Source of the DNA: Thioalkalivibrio sp. | GTDB lineage: Bacteria; Pseudomonadota; Gammaproteobacteria; Ectothiorhodospirales; Ectothiorhodospiraceae | Length of the DNA stretch: 9,566 nucleotides | NCBI GenBank assembly: GCA_003553165.1 | Contig: PUOZ01000251.1 | Location: 1-9,566, forward strand | Direction: 5' to 3' | In this document: positions 1 through 6,934 of the stretch, one piece after another | Position numbering within the stretch: position 1 is the first letter of the stretch | Layout of the letters: the number at the start of each line of letters is the position of its first letter | Translations under genes and position numbers: made by a program | Notes under the pieces: generated by a model | What the model was told of the DNA's origin: nothing | Seen by the model: the letters and a program-made list of their open reading frames with translations, nothing else | Database searches by the model: none

Positions 1-831
1 AGAAAAGCCTTGGTCGCGCTACCCGTGGCATTGGCTCTGGGGGCTACGGCCCATGCCGAAAAAGCGCCGGAGGAGGTCCTTCAGGGGCTGATTGATTCGA
101 TCGATTCCCGCTATCTCACCCAGAGTGAGATGAACATCATGATGATGCCTGACAACCCCGCGCTTTGGGTTGGCATGGACGGCGAGGACCTGTTCCACAC
201 GGCCCGTGGGCCGAACAACGTCTCCATGGAGGCCTGCGATTTCGGTAAGGGCCCAGGCGTGCTCGAAGGCGCCTATGTCGAGATGCCGCGTTATTTCGAG
301 GACACCGGCAGGGTGATGGACCTTGAAACCCGCATCGTGCATTGCATGACCGAGGTCCAGGGCTTTGCAGCGGACGATCCGGCCGTGCGCCAGCGGCATG
401 GTTCTGGTTCCGATCACATGAAGATCCAGACCTACATCGCGATGCAGTCCAACGGCATGGAGTGGAACAACCCGCTCGATCACCCGCTGGAGAAGGCGAT
501 GCGTGATGCCGGTCAGGTGCTCTTCGCACGCCGTGCCGGAATGTCCGATTTCAACTGCTACGCCTGCCACGGTCAGTCCGGCAAGCAGGTGCGTGCCTCG
601 GTGCTGCCGAATGCAAACGTTCCGGAGGAGTGGACCAAGGCGATTTCCTGGCCGGCCCATCGAGTCGGCCACGACAACGTGCGCAGCAGTCAGCACCGCG
701 TCCGTGGTTGCTACTACCAGATGCGTCAGCCGGGCATGTTGGCGGGGTCCGATGCGTCGATCGCGCTGATCTCGTACTGGACCGATATGGCACGTGGCCA
801 ACCGGCCGTTCTGCCTGACATGAAGCGCTGA
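1..831 (+). CDS. soxA: SoxA, single-haem c-type cytochrome subunit of SoxXA (5' end outside the window)
   Basis: SoxA pairs with SoxX in the periplasm and oxidatively joins thiosulfate to the carrier cysteine of SoxYZ, the first step of Sox sulfur oxidation. The frame is open to base 1. The first residues (RKALVALPVALALGATAHA, then EKAPEE) are the end of a Sec signal peptide with an AHA cleavage site, so the true start lies upstream and the TTG at 10 is not it. Counting from that TTG, one haem site CYACH is at 183-187. The active-site cysteine of SoxA, which is also the haem ligand, is C234 in RGCYYQMR. The family's N-terminal haem site is absent, but C76 (EACDFGKG) and C112 (IVHCM) remain, as in single-haem SoxA proteins where they form a disulfide. 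The TGA stop is followed 27 bases later by soxX, so the two are surely co-transcribed. The identification is firm. Confidence 0.95.
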   Translation, partial: RKALVALPVALALGATAHAEKAPEEVLQGLIDSIDSRYLTQSEMNIMMMPDNPALWVGMDGEDLFHTARGPNNVSMEACDFGKGPGVLEGAYVEMPRYFEDTGRVMDLETRIVHCMTEVQGFAADDPAVRQRHGSGSDHMKIQTYIAMQSNGMEWNNPLDHPLEKAMRDAGQVLFARRAGMSDFNCYACHGQSGKQVRASVLPNANVPEEWTKAISWPAHRVGHDNVRSSQHRVRGCYYQMRQPGMLAGSDASIALISYWTDMARGQPAVLPDMKR

Positions 832-858
832 TCCCGGACGCACAAGGAGATTCGACAT

Positions 859-1554
859 ATGTTCAAGAAGACCCCTTTGGCGGCTGGTATCGCCGCTGTT
901 GCAACCATCATTTTCGCCGGCGGCTGCGCCGTGGCTGACGCAGGCAAGAGTGGCAAGGTCGATTACACCGCCATGACGCCACACGAGTTGGCCGAATACC
1001 TGATCTTCGAGGCCAACGGCGGCGGGTTCAACCTCGCCCAGGAAATGCAGGAAGGCGGGACTGCGCGCGAGCGCATGCAGCAGGATGAACTGCAGAAGGC
1101 CTGTTCGATCATCGGTGACGGCAAGCCGGACGCGGAAACCCTCGCGGCCGTCCGCCAGGCTGCGACGGAATCCATCACGTATCCGGAAGGCGGCATCCAG
1201 CTGGGTGACTGGGAGCGCGGTCGCGTGCTCGCATGGTCCGGTTTCGGTTACCGCGTCGGTCACAATTATGATGACCACAACGTGCGTGAAGTCGGTGGCA
1301 CCTGCTACAACTGCCATCAATTCGCCACCGACCGCGTGGGCGGCAACGTGGGTCCGAGCCTGACCGGCTATGGCAAGACCCGCGGCACCAGCGAGCCGAT
1401 CCTGAAGTACGTGTACGACATGATCTACAACCCGCACACCTACTTCCCCTGCACCCACATGCCGCGGTTCGGCTCGAGCGGGTTCCTGGATGAGCAGTCG
1501 ATTGCCGACATCATGGCCTACATGTTCGACCCGGAATCCCCGGTCAACGAGTAA
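859..1554 (+). CDS. soxX: SoxX, monohaem cytochrome c subunit of SoxXA
   Basis: This is the 231-residue partner of SoxA, which passes electrons from thiosulfate-SoxYZ conjugation to the respiratory chain. The ATG follows a good ribosome site (AAGGAGA, 844-850). The N-terminus is an export signal. Cleavage could follow a lipoprotein-like FAGGC (C23), although the box lacks the usual Leu at -3, or a signal peptidase I site near ADA (26-28). Haem is bound by CYNCH (149-153), and the distal Met ligand is probably M201 in CTHMPRFG. A segment of about 110 residues precedes the haem domain, longer than a minimal cytochrome c domain. C82 and C198 are extra cysteines that could form a disulfide (inference). 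Two hairpins follow the stop, so soxX ends the transcript. The order soxA-soxX with no soxYZB nearby means the rest of the pathway lies upstream or elsewhere. Confidence 0.94.
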   Translation: MFKKTPLAAGIAAVATIIFAGGCAVADAGKSGKVDYTAMTPHELAEYLIFEANGGGFNLAQEMQEGGTARERMQQDELQKACSIIGDGKPDAETLAAVRQAATESITYPEGGIQLGDWERGRVLAWSGFGYRVGHNYDDHNVREVGGTCYNCHQFATDRVGGNVGPSLTGYGKTRGTSEPILKYVYDMIYNPHTYFPCTHMPRFGSSGFLDEQSIADIMAYMFDPESPVNE

Positions 1555-1585
1555 GTAGCGAGTAAGAACGATCAAGTGATGATCG

Positions 1586-1603
1586 GGGGTCCTTCGGGAC
1601 CCC
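1586..1603 (+). other. UUCG-capped hairpin just after soxX
   Basis: GGGGTCC-TTCG-GGACCCC forms a perfect 7-bp stem closed by a C(UUCG)G tetraloop, an exceptionally stable RNA loop. It lies 31 bases past the soxX stop and has no T tract of its own. It probably protects the 3' end of the soxAX mRNA or assists the terminator that follows. Confidence 0.75.
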
Positions 1604-1607
1604 GACC

Positions 1608-1639
1608 AGGCCGTCGGTGGAGACTCCGGCGGCCTTTTT
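1608..1639 (+). terminator. Intrinsic terminator of the soxAX transcript
   Basis: AGGCCGTCGG pairs with CCGGCGGCCT across an 8-base loop, giving a 10-bp stem with one G-T pair, followed directly by TTTTT. This is a textbook rho-independent terminator. It sits 53 bases after soxX and insulates it from rlmJ. Confidence 0.88.
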
Positions 1640-1682
1640 CTGTTTGAGGGGGGGCACCACAGCCCCTGAAGGCTTGCGGAGC

Positions 1683-1700
1683 GCGGCGGCCTGCCGCCGC
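1683..1700. other. GC hairpin in the rlmJ leader region
   Basis: GCGGCGGC-CT-GCCGCCGC is a perfect inverted repeat of 8 bp per arm, 80 bases upstream of the rlmJ start. No T tract follows it. The rest of 1640-1780 holds no gene or promoter I can defend. It may fold in the rlmJ leader RNA or simply reflect GC-rich composition. Confidence 0.4.
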
Positions 1701-1780
1701 TTCGGGAATTGCGGACCCGCTGTGACAGTGTCGCCAATGGTGGTTCGGGCGGCGCTTTGCGGGTATCGTCTGTGCCCGCC

Positions 1781-2707
1781 ATGCTCAGCTATCAGCACGA
1801 ATACCACGCCGGCAACGTCGCCGATGTCCACAAGCACCTGCTGCTCTGGCTGGTGCTGGATGCGCTTCTGGCCCGGCCGAAGCCGTTCGTCGTGCTGGAT
1901 TTGTTCGCCGGCGCCGGCCAATACCAGCTTGACGCCGGAGCGGCCCGGCGGAGCGGCGAGTGGCGCCAAGGCATCGGCCGCCTGTGGTCCGTGGCCGGCG
2001 GGCCGGCAGCGCTACGGGCCTACCTGGATGCGCTGCGCGCGCTGCAACCCGGCCCGGCGGCAGGACTGTCCTGGTATCCCGGGTCGCCGCAGTTGATCCG
2101 ATCGCGCCTGCGCGCCCAGGATCGCCTGATCGCCTGCGAACTGCACCCCGCAGCCCACGCCGCATTGCAGGCCGGTCTGCGAGCGGATGCGCGCTGCCAC
2201 GTGCATTTTCGCGACGCGCGCGAGGCGGCACGGGCGCTGTTCCCCCCGGAGCCCCGGCGCGGGTTGGCGCTGCTGGACCCGGCGTACGAGCGCAACGCGG
2301 AATACGACGAGGCCGCGGCGATCGCCGCCGAGATTCGACGCCGCTGGAATACCGGCATCCTGATGATCTGGTACCCGATTCTGACCGAAGGCCGCCACGC
2401 TGCGCTGCGCGACAGGCTGCTCGCCACCCATGCGGGTGAGCGCATCCTGTTCAGCGAGATGCGCCTGAGTCAACCGGTTCGGGGTCCGGGTCTGCAGGGA
2501 TCGGGCATGGCCGTGCTCGGCGCCCCGTGGCAGCTCGACCGGTGGGCGCGGCAGACCCTGTTTACCGCCTGGCGGTGTCTCGATCCCAATCGGGCCGGTG
2601 GCCTGTTTCAGGCGCTTGCTCTTGAAAACCAGGTCGGCCGCCCCCAGTTTCATCGCGTCGAATCCTCCGAACCACCCGAAACCCTGGATGTGAAGGACCA
2701 TGACTGA
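1781..2707 (+). CDS. rlmJ: RlmJ, 23S rRNA (adenine2030-N6)-methyltransferase
   Basis: RlmJ uses S-adenosylmethionine to methylate N6 of A2030 (E. coli numbering) in 23S rRNA in the cytoplasm. The protein has 308 residues against about 280 in E. coli; the excess is a polar C-terminal tail. The start ATG is set by the conserved N-terminus [19 protein letters not shown], which matches the family start; the frame is open upstream without similarity. Landmarks are the SAM-binding LDLFAGAG (39-46), YPGSP (99-103), CELHP (119-123), the catalytic motif at 166-170 and GSGM (240-243). The catalytic motif reads DPAYE where E. coli RlmJ has DPPYE, so the second Pro is Ala. No strong ribosome site precedes the ATG. 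The stop overlaps the htpG start by 8 bases, so the two are translated as a pair. Confidence 0.93.
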   Translation: MLSYQHEYHAGNVADVHKHLLLWLVLDALLARPKPFVVLDLFAGAGQYQLDAGAARRSGEWRQGIGRLWSVAGGPAALRAYLDALRALQPGPAAGLSWYPGSPQLIRSRLRAQDRLIACELHPAAHAALQAGLRADARCHVHFRDAREAARALFPPEPRRGLALLDPAYERNAEYDEAAAIAAEIRRRWNTGILMIWYPILTEGRHAALRDRLLATHAGERILFSEMRLSQPVRGPGLQGSGMAVLGAPWQLDRWARQTLFTAWRCLDPNRAGGLFQALALENQVGRPQFHRVESSEPPETLDVKDHD

Positions 2708-4589
2708 GACACAACGCGAGACACGAAGCTTCGAGACCGAGGTCAGCCAACTGCTGCACCTGATGGTGCATGCACTGTATTCCAACCGCGAGATCTTCCT
2801 GCGGGAGCTCATCTCCAATGCGGCCGATGCCTGCGACAAGCTGCGCTTCGAGGCCCTGGCCCAGCCGGATGCGATTAGCCAGCCAGCCCAGTTGACCATC
2901 GACGTCAGCGTCGACAAGGAGACCCGCCAGATCCGCATCACCGACAACGGGATCGGCATGTCGCGGGACGAGGTGGTCGCGAATATCGGCACCATCGCCC
3001 GTTCGGGCACGAAGGAGTTTGTGAGCCGCCTGACCGGGGACCAGAAGAAGGATGCGCAGTTGATCGGCCAGTTCGGCGTCGGGTTCTACTCGGCGTTTAC
3101 GGTGGCCGACCGCGTGACCCTGGAGACGCGCCGCGCCGACGCGGCCGAGGACGCCGCGGTGCGCTGGGAGTCCGAGGGCACCGGCAGTTACACGCTGGAG
3201 GACTGTTCGCGCGCGCTGCCCGGCACGGAGGTGACCCTGCACCTGAAGGAGGACGCCGACGAGTTCCTGGAGTCCTACCGGCTGCGCCACATCATCACCC
3301 GCTACTCCGACCACGTGGCCTTCCCGATCCGCATGCCGCAGCAGGACGACGACGGCAAGGCTACGGGGGAATGGGAGACCGTGAACCGCGCGAGCGCGTT
3401 GTGGACCCGCCCCAAGAGCGAGATCAGCGAAGAGGAGTACCGCGAGTTCTACAAGCACGTGGCCCATGACTTCGAGGATCCTACTGCCTGGGTCCACAGC
3501 CACGTCGAGGGTCGTCAGCAGTACACGACGCTGTTCTACATCCCGAAGCGGGCGCCCTTCGACCTCTGGGACCGGGACCGCAGGCACGGCGTGAAGCTTT
3601 ATGTGAAGCGCGTGTTCATCATGGACGATGCCGACCAGATGCTGCCGAACTTCCTGCGTTTCGTCCGTGGCGTGGTCGACTCCTCGGACCTGCCGCTGAA
3701 CGTCTCCCGCGAGATCCTGCAGAGCAACCGGCTGGTGGACAGCATCCGCTCAGGTTCCGTCAAGAAGATCCTGGGGCTGCTCGATTCCATCGCGGAGAAC
3801 GAGCCCGAGAAATACGCTGAAATCTGGACGAACTTCGGGCGGGTGCTAAAGGAAGGACCCGGCGAGGATTATGCGAACCGGGAGTCGATCGCGAAGCTGT
3901 TGCGTTTTGCCAGCACCCAGAACAGCGACGACACCCAGAGCGTGTCCCTGGCCGAGTACAAGGCCAGGATGAAGGAGGGCCAGAAGGCCATCTACGTGGT
4001 GACCGCCGACAGTGCGGCCGCCGCCCGCAACAGCCCGCACCTGGAGGTCTTCCGCAAGCACGGCATCGAGGTGCTGCTGTTGTCGGACCGGGTGGACGAG
4101 TGGCTGCTGTCGCACCTGGACAGCTTTGACGGCACGCCGATCAAGTCGGTGGCCAAGGGCGATCTCGACCTCGAGGAGGTGATCGGCAAGGACGAGGGAG
4201 AAGAAGGGGAGTCATCCGCGACCAAGGAAGATCTCGGCGACCTGCCCGAGCGCATCGGCAAGACCCTCGGCGATCGCGTGGACAGTGTGCGTTCATCCAA
4301 ACGCCTGGTGGAGTCCCCGGCCTGCATCGTGCTGGGCGAGCATGAGATGGCCCTGTACCTGCAGGAGTTGATGAAGCAGGCCGGCCAGCCGACCTTCGGC
4401 AGCAAGCCGGTACTCGAGGTGAACCCGGCGCACCCGCTGGTGCAACGCCTGAAGGAGGCGGATGGCCCGGAGTTCGACGACCTCGCCACGCTGCTGTTCG
4501 AGCAGGCGCTGTTGACCGAGGGCGGACAACTGGACGACCCGTCTGGCTTCGTCGCCCGCCTCAACCGTTTGTTGTTGAAAGCTGCCTGA
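2700..4589 (+). CDS. htpG: HtpG, bacterial Hsp90 molecular chaperone
   Basis: HtpG is a cytosolic dimeric ATP-driven chaperone acting late in client folding, often with DnaK. Length is 629 residues, close to E. coli HtpG (624). The N-terminal GHKL ATPase domain (about 1-230) contains E36 and N40 in [17 protein letters not shown] (82-88), [11 protein letters not shown] (97-107) and the lid motif [11 protein letters not shown] (123-133). The middle domain carries the ATP-contacting Arg R337 in NVSRE. The C-terminal dimerisation domain runs from about 515, preceded by an acidic linker (KDEGEEGE near 497-504). All catalytic landmarks are intact. The start inside the end of rlmJ fits the conserved N-terminus. 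AAGGA at 2693-2697 is only 2 bases from the ATG, so initiation probably relies on coupling to rlmJ. No sigma-32-type promoter is obvious within rlmJ. Confidence 0.97.
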   Translation: MTETQRETRSFETEVSQLLHLMVHALYSNREIFLRELISNAADACDKLRFEALAQPDAISQPAQLTIDVSVDKETRQIRITDNGIGMSRDEVVANIGTIARSGTKEFVSRLTGDQKKDAQLIGQFGVGFYSAFTVADRVTLETRRADAAEDAAVRWESEGTGSYTLEDCSRALPGTEVTLHLKEDADEFLESYRLRHIITRYSDHVAFPIRMPQQDDDGKATGEWETVNRASALWTRPKSEISEEEYREFYKHVAHDFEDPTAWVHSHVEGRQQYTTLFYIPKRAPFDLWDRDRRHGVKLYVKRVFIMDDADQMLPNFLRFVRGVVDSSDLPLNVSREILQSNRLVDSIRSGSVKKILGLLDSIAENEPEKYAEIWTNFGRVLKEGPGEDYANRESIAKLLRFASTQNSDDTQSVSLAEYKARMKEGQKAIYVVTADSAAAARNSPHLEVFRKHGIEVLLLSDRVDEWLLSHLDSFDGTPIKSVAKGDLDLEEVIGKDEGEEGESSATKEDLGDLPERIGKTLGDRVDSVRSSKRLVESPACIVLGEHEMALYLQELMKQAGQPTFGSKPVLEVNPAHPLVQRLKEADGPEFDDLATLLFEQALLTEGGQLDDPSGFVARLNRLLLKAA

Positions 4590-4603
4590 CCGCCCACCCA
4601 ATC

Positions 4604-4677
4604 GTAGGAGCGACCTCTGGTCGCGATGGATGGTGCGACCGGGCCGGGGGCGGATCGCGGCTGGAAGCCGCTCCTAC
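4604..4677. repeat. REP-like palindromic repeat, copy 1
   Basis: This 74-base unit has 9-base inverted ends (GTAGGAGCG at 4604-4612, CGCTCCTAC at 4669-4677). It holds two perfect internal hairpins: GCGACC-TCT-GGTCGC (4610-4624) and GCGGCT-GGA-AGCCGC (4657-4671). A further GCGACC at 4635-4640 could compete for GGTCGC at 4619-4624, giving an alternative fold. It lies 14 bases after the htpG stop and resembles the 'GTAGGAGCG' extragenic palindromes of gammaproteobacteria that RAYT transposases mobilise. No RAYT gene is in this window. Confidence 0.85.
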
Positions 4678-4690
4678 GCGGATTGAGCCT

Positions 4691-4764
4691 GTAGGAGCGA
4701 CCTCTGGTCGCGATGGATGTTGCGACCGGGCCGGGGGCGGATCGCGGCTGGAAGCCGCTCCTAC
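4691..4764. repeat. REP-like palindromic repeat, copy 2
   Basis: This copy is identical to copy 1 except for one base (T4720 here, G4633 there). It is in the same orientation with a period of 87 bases and a 13-base spacer (4678-4690). It ends 21 bases from the sohB stop on the opposite strand. The pair fills the gap between the convergent htpG and sohB, where no T-tract terminator is visible, so its hairpins may end or stabilise both transcripts (inference). Confidence 0.85.
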
Positions 4765-4785
4765 TCGGCGGCTGCGCGGGCGGGG

Positions 4786-5781
4786 TCAGCGCTGCAGCAG
4801 GCGGTCCAGGGCCTGCTCGAAGGCGATGCCGATGCGCCGGCCCATGGCCTGCCGCCGGGTGAAGGTGACCTCGTAGAGTTCGTGCTCGCGGCTGAGGGCC
4901 ATCAGCAGGTCGTCGCTGGTGCGCAGTTCATCGACCAGCTTCAGTTCCAGCGCCTGCTCGCCGTACCAGTGCTCCCCTGTGGCGAGGGTATCGAGATCCA
5001 GCTGGGGACGGTAGCGCTGCAGGTACGCCTTGAACAGACCGTGGGTTTCCTCCAGTTCCTGCTGGAACTTCGCCCGGCCCTCGGGCGTGTTCTTGCCGAG
5101 GATGGTGAGGGTGCGCTTGTGCTGCCCCGCAGTGAGTAGCTCGATATCCACGTCGTGACGCTTCAGCAGCCGATGGATGTTGGGTATCTGCGCCACCACG
5201 CCGATCGAGCCGACCACAGCGAACGGGGCAGCCGCAATGCGGTGGGCGACCGCCGCCATCAGGTAGCCGCCGCTGGCCGCCACCCGATCGACGGCGACGG
5301 TCAAATCCAGCCCGGCATCGCGCAGACGCGCCAATTGGGCAGCTGCGAGGCCATAGGAGGGCACCAGACCGCCCCCGCTCTCGAGGCAGAGCAGAGCGCG
5401 GTCGACCCCTGGCCGGGCAATGGTCAGGATTGCCGAGATCTCCTCGCGCAGGTTATCGACCCGGGTGGCGCGGATGTCGCCGTGAAAGCGCAGGACGTAG
5501 ATCCGCGGTTGCCCGTCGGGCCGCTCCCTGACCGCCTGCTTGTGCTCGCGCTTGAAGTCCTTCACGTGCCGGCGCAGGGCCCGCCAGCCCAGCACGCGCA
5601 GGCGCAGGATGCGCTCCATGTTCCGGTAGCGCTGGTTCAGGTGCTTCACGGTAAGCTGTTCGTCGCCCCGGCCCCGGCCCCGTTGGGCCATGGCAGCGAT
5701 GGTGCCGAACACCAGCAGCGTCATCACTACAATGGTCAGACCCTTGGCCAGAAACAGCGCATATTCCTGCAGGAACTCCAT
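4786..5781 (-). CDS. sohB: SohB, inner-membrane S49-family serine peptidase
   Basis: This is a 331-residue protease of the SppA/SohB (S49) family. These enzymes use a Ser-Lys dyad to cut peptides at the membrane; the natural substrates of SohB are not well defined. One membrane segment covers about residues 9-31, followed by the basic stretch RGRGRG and a charged, helical linker (about 45-90) typical of the S49 N-terminal domain. The peptidase domain starts near 93 (RIYVLRFHGDI). The nucleophile is S170 in VAASGGYLMA and the general base is probably K222 in GQHKRT, 52 residues later, which is the expected spacing. ESGGG (134-138) helps shape the active site. The ATG at 5781 follows GGGAGG (GGAGGAAGC). 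The gene is alone on this strand, convergent with htpG and divergent from the ORF6N-like gene. Confidence 0.92.
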   Translation of the reverse strand: MEFLQEYALFLAKGLTIVVMTLLVFGTIAAMAQRGRGRGDEQLTVKHLNQRYRNMERILRLRVLGWRALRRHVKDFKREHKQAVRERPDGQPRIYVLRFHGDIRATRVDNLREEISAILTIARPGVDRALLCLESGGGLVPSYGLAAAQLARLRDAGLDLTVAVDRVAASGGYLMAAVAHRIAAAPFAVVGSIGVVAQIPNIHRLLKRHDVDIELLTAGQHKRTLTILGKNTPEGRAKFQQELEETHGLFKAYLQRYRPQLDLDTLATGEHWYGEQALELKLVDELRTSDDLLMALSREHELYEVTFTRRQAMGRRIGIAFEQALDRLLQR

Positions 5782-5847
5782 GCTTCCTCCCGTGTTGTTC
5801 GGAACCCGCGACGGACTCCCGGTATTCTCCTATCGGGGATATTACGC

Positions 5848-6192
5848 GTGAAGGGCGGGGCCGTGTCCGATTGTGCAGACCAGCCGTGTGGGACTCCGGG
5901 CCCGTTCCCAGCCGCGGCAGGGCCGCGGGCCATCCGGTTTCGCGGTCAGGACACCCTGAGCCTGCGCCAGCTGGACGAACTGAACCGGGTGCCGAAGGGG
6001 ACGACGTTCCGGCGCTTCAAGGCCTGCAGGGCCGGTCTCGTCGAGGGGCGTGACTTCTTCCGCCTCGATGCCGGCGAACACTCGGCCTGGCTGGCCAGCC
6101 TGCGCGAGTCGGGGCTGATCTATCCGTCGAGTGTCCACGTGGTGCTGCTCACCGAATCCGGGTACCGGCGCCTGATGGAGATCTCCCGCTAA
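5848..6192 (+). CDS. Small stand-alone ORF6N-like protein
   Basis: This 114-residue protein has a C-terminal two thirds (about 36-110) that looks like an ORF6N domain, a small DNA-associated domain of phage antirepressors. It contains LRQLDELNRVPKGTTFRRF (39-57), then EGRDFF (66-71) and LLTESGYRRLM (100-110), which correspond in order to the 'hxRPEGTARRNF', 'EGEDYF' and 'LTESGYLLL' blocks of the family. The N-terminus is low-complexity, Pro/Ala-rich, with two cysteines (C9, C14), and may not all be translated. I chose GTG 5848 because GGGGAT (5835-5840) lies 7 bases upstream; GTG 5863 is an alternative. No ATG exists in frame before the last codons. The open frame continues far upstream over sohB but that part is not coding. 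No other phage gene is nearby, so this is a domesticated or orphan copy. The domain call rests on motif resemblance only. Confidence 0.6.
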   Translation: MKGGAVSDCADQPCGTPGPFPAAAGPRAIRFRGQDTLSLRQLDELNRVPKGTTFRRFKACRAGLVEGRDFFRLDAGEHSAWLASLRESGLIYPSSVHVVLLTESGYRRLMEISR

Positions 6193-6291
6193 CCGTCATG
6201 GCGCTGCGCCACCCTGAGGCGAAAGGCCGTAAACCGTAGTCTCGCACCTCGCCATGGGCGCAAAGCAGCTTCGGCCCCGGAGTCCTGGCAC

Positions 6292-6317
6292 GTCGGGTTA
6301 CGCTGCGCTAACCCGAC
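6292..6317. repeat. Palindromic extragenic repeat GTCGGGTTA...TAACCCGAC
   Basis: GTCGGGTTA and TAACCCGAC form a perfect 9-bp inverted repeat around CGCTGCGC. The minus-strand form (TAGGTCGGGTTAGCGCAGCG) is a palindrome type common between genes in gammaproteobacteria. It lies 16 bases past the stop of the TM2 gene (minus strand) and 100 bases past the ORF6N-like gene, so it may terminate or protect their transcripts. The remaining gap (6193-6291) shows only a 7-base inverted repeat, CATGGCG (6197-6203) and CGCCATG (6250-6256). Confidence 0.75.
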
Positions 6318-6333
6318 CTACGGATCTCTCACG

Positions 6334-6909
6334 CTAGCGCTGACGGCGTTTCCTGGCCAATTCGCGGAGTAGCGCTTCCTGTTCGTTGAAGGAGGGCTGC
6401 CGTCGGCGTTTGTCCTGGTCGGGGCCGCCCGGTGCGTCCCCCTCCACCGGGACATGCCCGGCGCGTTCGCCCTCTTTCAGCGCCTGGTAGTCGGCGAGGT
6501 CGCGGTTGATCGACTCCGCGTCCTTCTCGTCGGTGTAGCGGCCACGGTAATTCGTGGGCGGTTTCTCCCCTTTGCGCAGGAAGAGTTGCATGCGGAGTTG
6601 CTTGTTGTAGGCAACCACCCTGCGGTCGATCCAGAAGAGATCGTGGACCGCCAGGGCGACCAGGAACGCCGCCGGCAGCAGCCACCACCACGCAGGGGCC
6701 AGCGAGGCGGCACCGGCGGTGATCGCGCTCAGGGTCAGGAAGGTCGCGCCGCCACGGGGTTCGGCGAGGTAGAATCGGTGCAGGCCCAGCGGAAACAGAG
6801 CCCACGCCGCATAGGCGCGGGTCCGTGAACGCATCTCGTTTGCCAAAATGGCATTGACGGCTTGCAGGCCGCCACCCTCGAGGTTGAGTTTCTGCCAGGC
6901 CTTGCTCAT
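6334..6909 (-). CDS. TM2-domain membrane protein of unknown function
   Basis: This 191-residue protein starts at ATG 6909 behind a GGGAAG ribosome site and ends in TAG. Residues about 30-97 match the TM2 domain: a first hydrophobic segment with the hallmark LGLHRFYL (41-48), a polar turn, a second long hydrophobic stretch (about 55-90) and DLFWIDRRV (90-98). The function of TM2 proteins in bacteria is not established. The N-terminal 25 residues are amphipathic. The C-terminal half (about 100-191) is highly charged, cytoplasmic-looking and probably coiled, ending in a basic cluster (LARKRRQR). It is divergent from the LysR gene across 129 bases. An open frame running on upstream through the LysR gene is rejected because similarity stops at this Met. 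Confidence 0.8.
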   Translation of the reverse strand: MSKAWQKLNLEGGGLQAVNAILANEMRSRTRAYAAWALFPLGLHRFYLAEPRGGATFLTLSAITAGAASLAPAWWWLLPAAFLVALAVHDLFWIDRRVVAYNKQLRMQLFLRKGEKPPTNYRGRYTDEKDAESINRDLADYQALKEGERAGHVPVEGDAPGGPDQDKRRRQPSFNEQEALLRELARKRRQR

Positions 6910-6921
6910 TGCTGCTTCCCT

Positions 6922-6934
6922 TTCCGGGTCGGAA
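6922..6934. promoter_or_regulatory. Candidate LysR-type T-N11-A operator
   Basis: TTCCG-GGT-CGGAA is a perfect dyad of two 5-base arms spanning exactly 13 bases, which fits the T-N11-A box bound by LysR-type regulators. It lies in the 129-base divergent region between the TM2 gene and the LysR gene. It is 12 bases upstream of the TM2 start, so it overlaps or abuts that gene's ribosome site, and 104 bases upstream of the LysR start. No convincing -35/-10 pair was found on either strand, so the assignment is tentative. Confidence 0.4.

Noticed and set aside
19..1782. Long open frame (587 codons) on the minus strand opposite soxA and soxX
   Set aside because: It is a GC-driven mirror of the sox genes. 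Its translation has no recognisable domain, while the plus strand encodes clear SoxA and SoxX.
2012..3587. Long minus-strand frames opposite rlmJ and htpG
   Set aside because: They are antisense shadows of two highly conserved genes and have no domain signature.
4604..4764. Possible CRISPR array from the two equal repeats
   Set aside because: There are only two units, the spacer is 13 bases and the unit is 74 bases with internal palindromes. No cas gene is present.
5795..5828. Promoter for the ORF6N-like gene (TTGTTC and TATTCT)
   Set aside because: The spacing of 22 bases is too long for a sigma-70 promoter.
5155..5847. Upstream extension of the ORF6N-like frame over sohB
   Set aside because: It reads antisense to SohB, whose catalytic Ser and Lys are intact. 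Only the part after 5848 has recognisable protein sequence.
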